Shown piece by piece: positions 5,164 to 5,626 of a stretch of DNA of 5,626 nucleotides. A program made the position numbers and the translations under genes. The DNA lies in the NCBI GenBank assembly GCA_023428805.1, contig JAEYWW010000200.1, positions 1 through 5,626 of the forward strand, in the 5' to 3' direction. This stretch comes from Armatimonadota bacterium. Lineage in GTDB: Bacteria; Armatimonadota; Fimbriimonadia; Fimbriimonadales; Fimbriimonadaceae. Below the pieces are notes generated by a model that was given only the letters and a program-made list of their open reading frames with translations, searched no databases and had not been told where the DNA came from. Each line of letters opens with the position of its first letter. Position 1 is the first letter of the stretch.

Positions 5164-5626
5164 ATGAAGATTGCAAAGATCATTCTGCCGGTTCTCGCGG
5201 TGCTGATCATCGGCTTCGTCGGTGGGGCGCTGCTGTTCGGGCCGAAGGATCAGGCTTTGATCGAGGAGGCCTTGGATGAATCCATTCGGGCGAGCCGGCA
5301 GGGGAGCGCGGGCGGGGTGCTGGATTATTTGAGCCGGAACTTGACTTATGACGGGATGCCGGTCGGCAACAAACAGGACATCGCCCGGGTCGTCCGGTCC
5401 ATGCGCCCGGACATCGTCGTGCTTGACCGGCAAGTCCAGATGGAAGGCGAGAACACGGCGAAGATTGTCTCTCCCGTGACCTTCAAGCCCGCGATGCAGA
5501 AGGAGGGCGAGCCGACCCGGATCGACAATGTCACCATCGTCTTCCGCAAGGAGTCGGGGACGCGATGGGGGGTCATCCCCTACCCGAAATGGCGGATCGT
5601 GGAGGTCCGGGCCGACGGGTTCGACC
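5164..5626 (+). CDS. Membrane-anchored or secreted protein, possibly NTF2-like, 3' end outside window
   Basis: The frame is open from ATG 5164 to the right edge, giving 154 codons without a stop. Residues 1-5 (MKIAK) are basic and residues 6-25 form one hydrophobic segment (IILPVLAVLIIGFVGGALLF), a signal anchor or signal peptide; no lipobox cysteine and no clear cleavage site is seen, so most of the protein should lie outside the cytoplasm. The soluble part begins with a helix (DQALIEEALDESIRASRQGS) followed by GGVLDYLSRNLTYDGMPVGN, then alternating strands ending with TIVFRKESGTRWGVIPYPKWRIVEV. This helix-then-curved-sheet order, with a late aromatic strand, recalls NTF2/SnoaL-like domains, but that is a weak fold guess. 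An in-frame TGA at 5098-5100 and the lack of any ATG between limit the start; AAAGAAG just upstream is a modest, close-spaced Shine-Dalgarno. High G+C matches the flagellar/ribF side, so this is probably native backbone. Confidence 0.75.
   Translation, partial: MKIAKIILPVLAVLIIGFVGGALLFGPKDQALIEEALDESIRASRQGSAGGVLDYLSRNLTYDGMPVGNKQDIARVVRSMRPDIVVLDRQVQMEGENTAKIVSPVTFKPAMQKEGEPTRIDNVTIVFRKESGTRWGVIPYPKWRIVEVRADGFD

Noticed and set aside
5005..5576. Two minus-strand frames of 142 and 76 codons opposite the right-hand gene
   Set aside because: The plus-strand frame from 5164 has an anchor segment, a native composition and a sensible start; the minus frames are low-complexity or lack motifs, and the longer one would run into the kinase start.
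1..5626. tRNA, rRNA, CRISPR array or insertion sequence
   Set aside because: No tRNA-like arms, regular short repeats, transposase frame or terminal inverted repeats were seen.

Overview
The window (high G+C in most of its length) carries the 3' end of a flagellar hook-junction operon, a flavin cofactor gene, a distinctly AT-richer inserted two-gene cassette on the minus strand, and the start of a membrane-anchored protein. The flgK-flgL-fliW-csrA order with a FliW-type CsrA is the arrangement seen in Bacillus-like and many other non-proteobacterial flagellated bacteria. With high G+C, Firmicutes of the Bacillus type are unlikely. A deep-branching, flagellated, high-G+C phylum (Armatimonadota or Planctomycetota, for example) is a guess that the sequence alone cannot settle.

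Region 1 (1-2009, plus): C-terminal end of FlgK, complete FlgL, complete FliW and complete CsrA. flgK/flgL and flgL/fliW overlap by ATGA. csrA is set apart by 46 bases and has its own strong Shine-Dalgarno. FlgK and FlgL form the hook-filament junction. FliW and CsrA form the partner switch that ties flagellin translation to filament assembly.

Region 2 (2011-3389, plus): a small four-helix membrane protein of unknown role starts one base after csrA and overlaps ribF by ATGA. ribF encodes bifunctional riboflavin kinase/FAD synthetase. Spacing suggests that the flagellar genes, the membrane protein and ribF are read as one transcript.

Region 3 (3414-5032, minus): an AT-richer pair convergent with ribF. 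The upstream gene is a minimal HipA-like protein kinase with its catalytic residues intact. The downstream gene, overlapping by ATGA, encodes a DUF3037 protein. No HipB-like DNA-binding antitoxin is present. The base composition (37% and 43% G+C in two hand-counted 60-base lines, against 65-68% in flanking genes) marks the pair as probably acquired, and it is the most interesting part of the window.

Region 4 (5033-5626): a 131-base divergent intergenic stretch, then a plus-strand gene that returns to high G+C and runs off the right edge. It encodes an N-terminally anchored protein with a possible NTF2-like fold.
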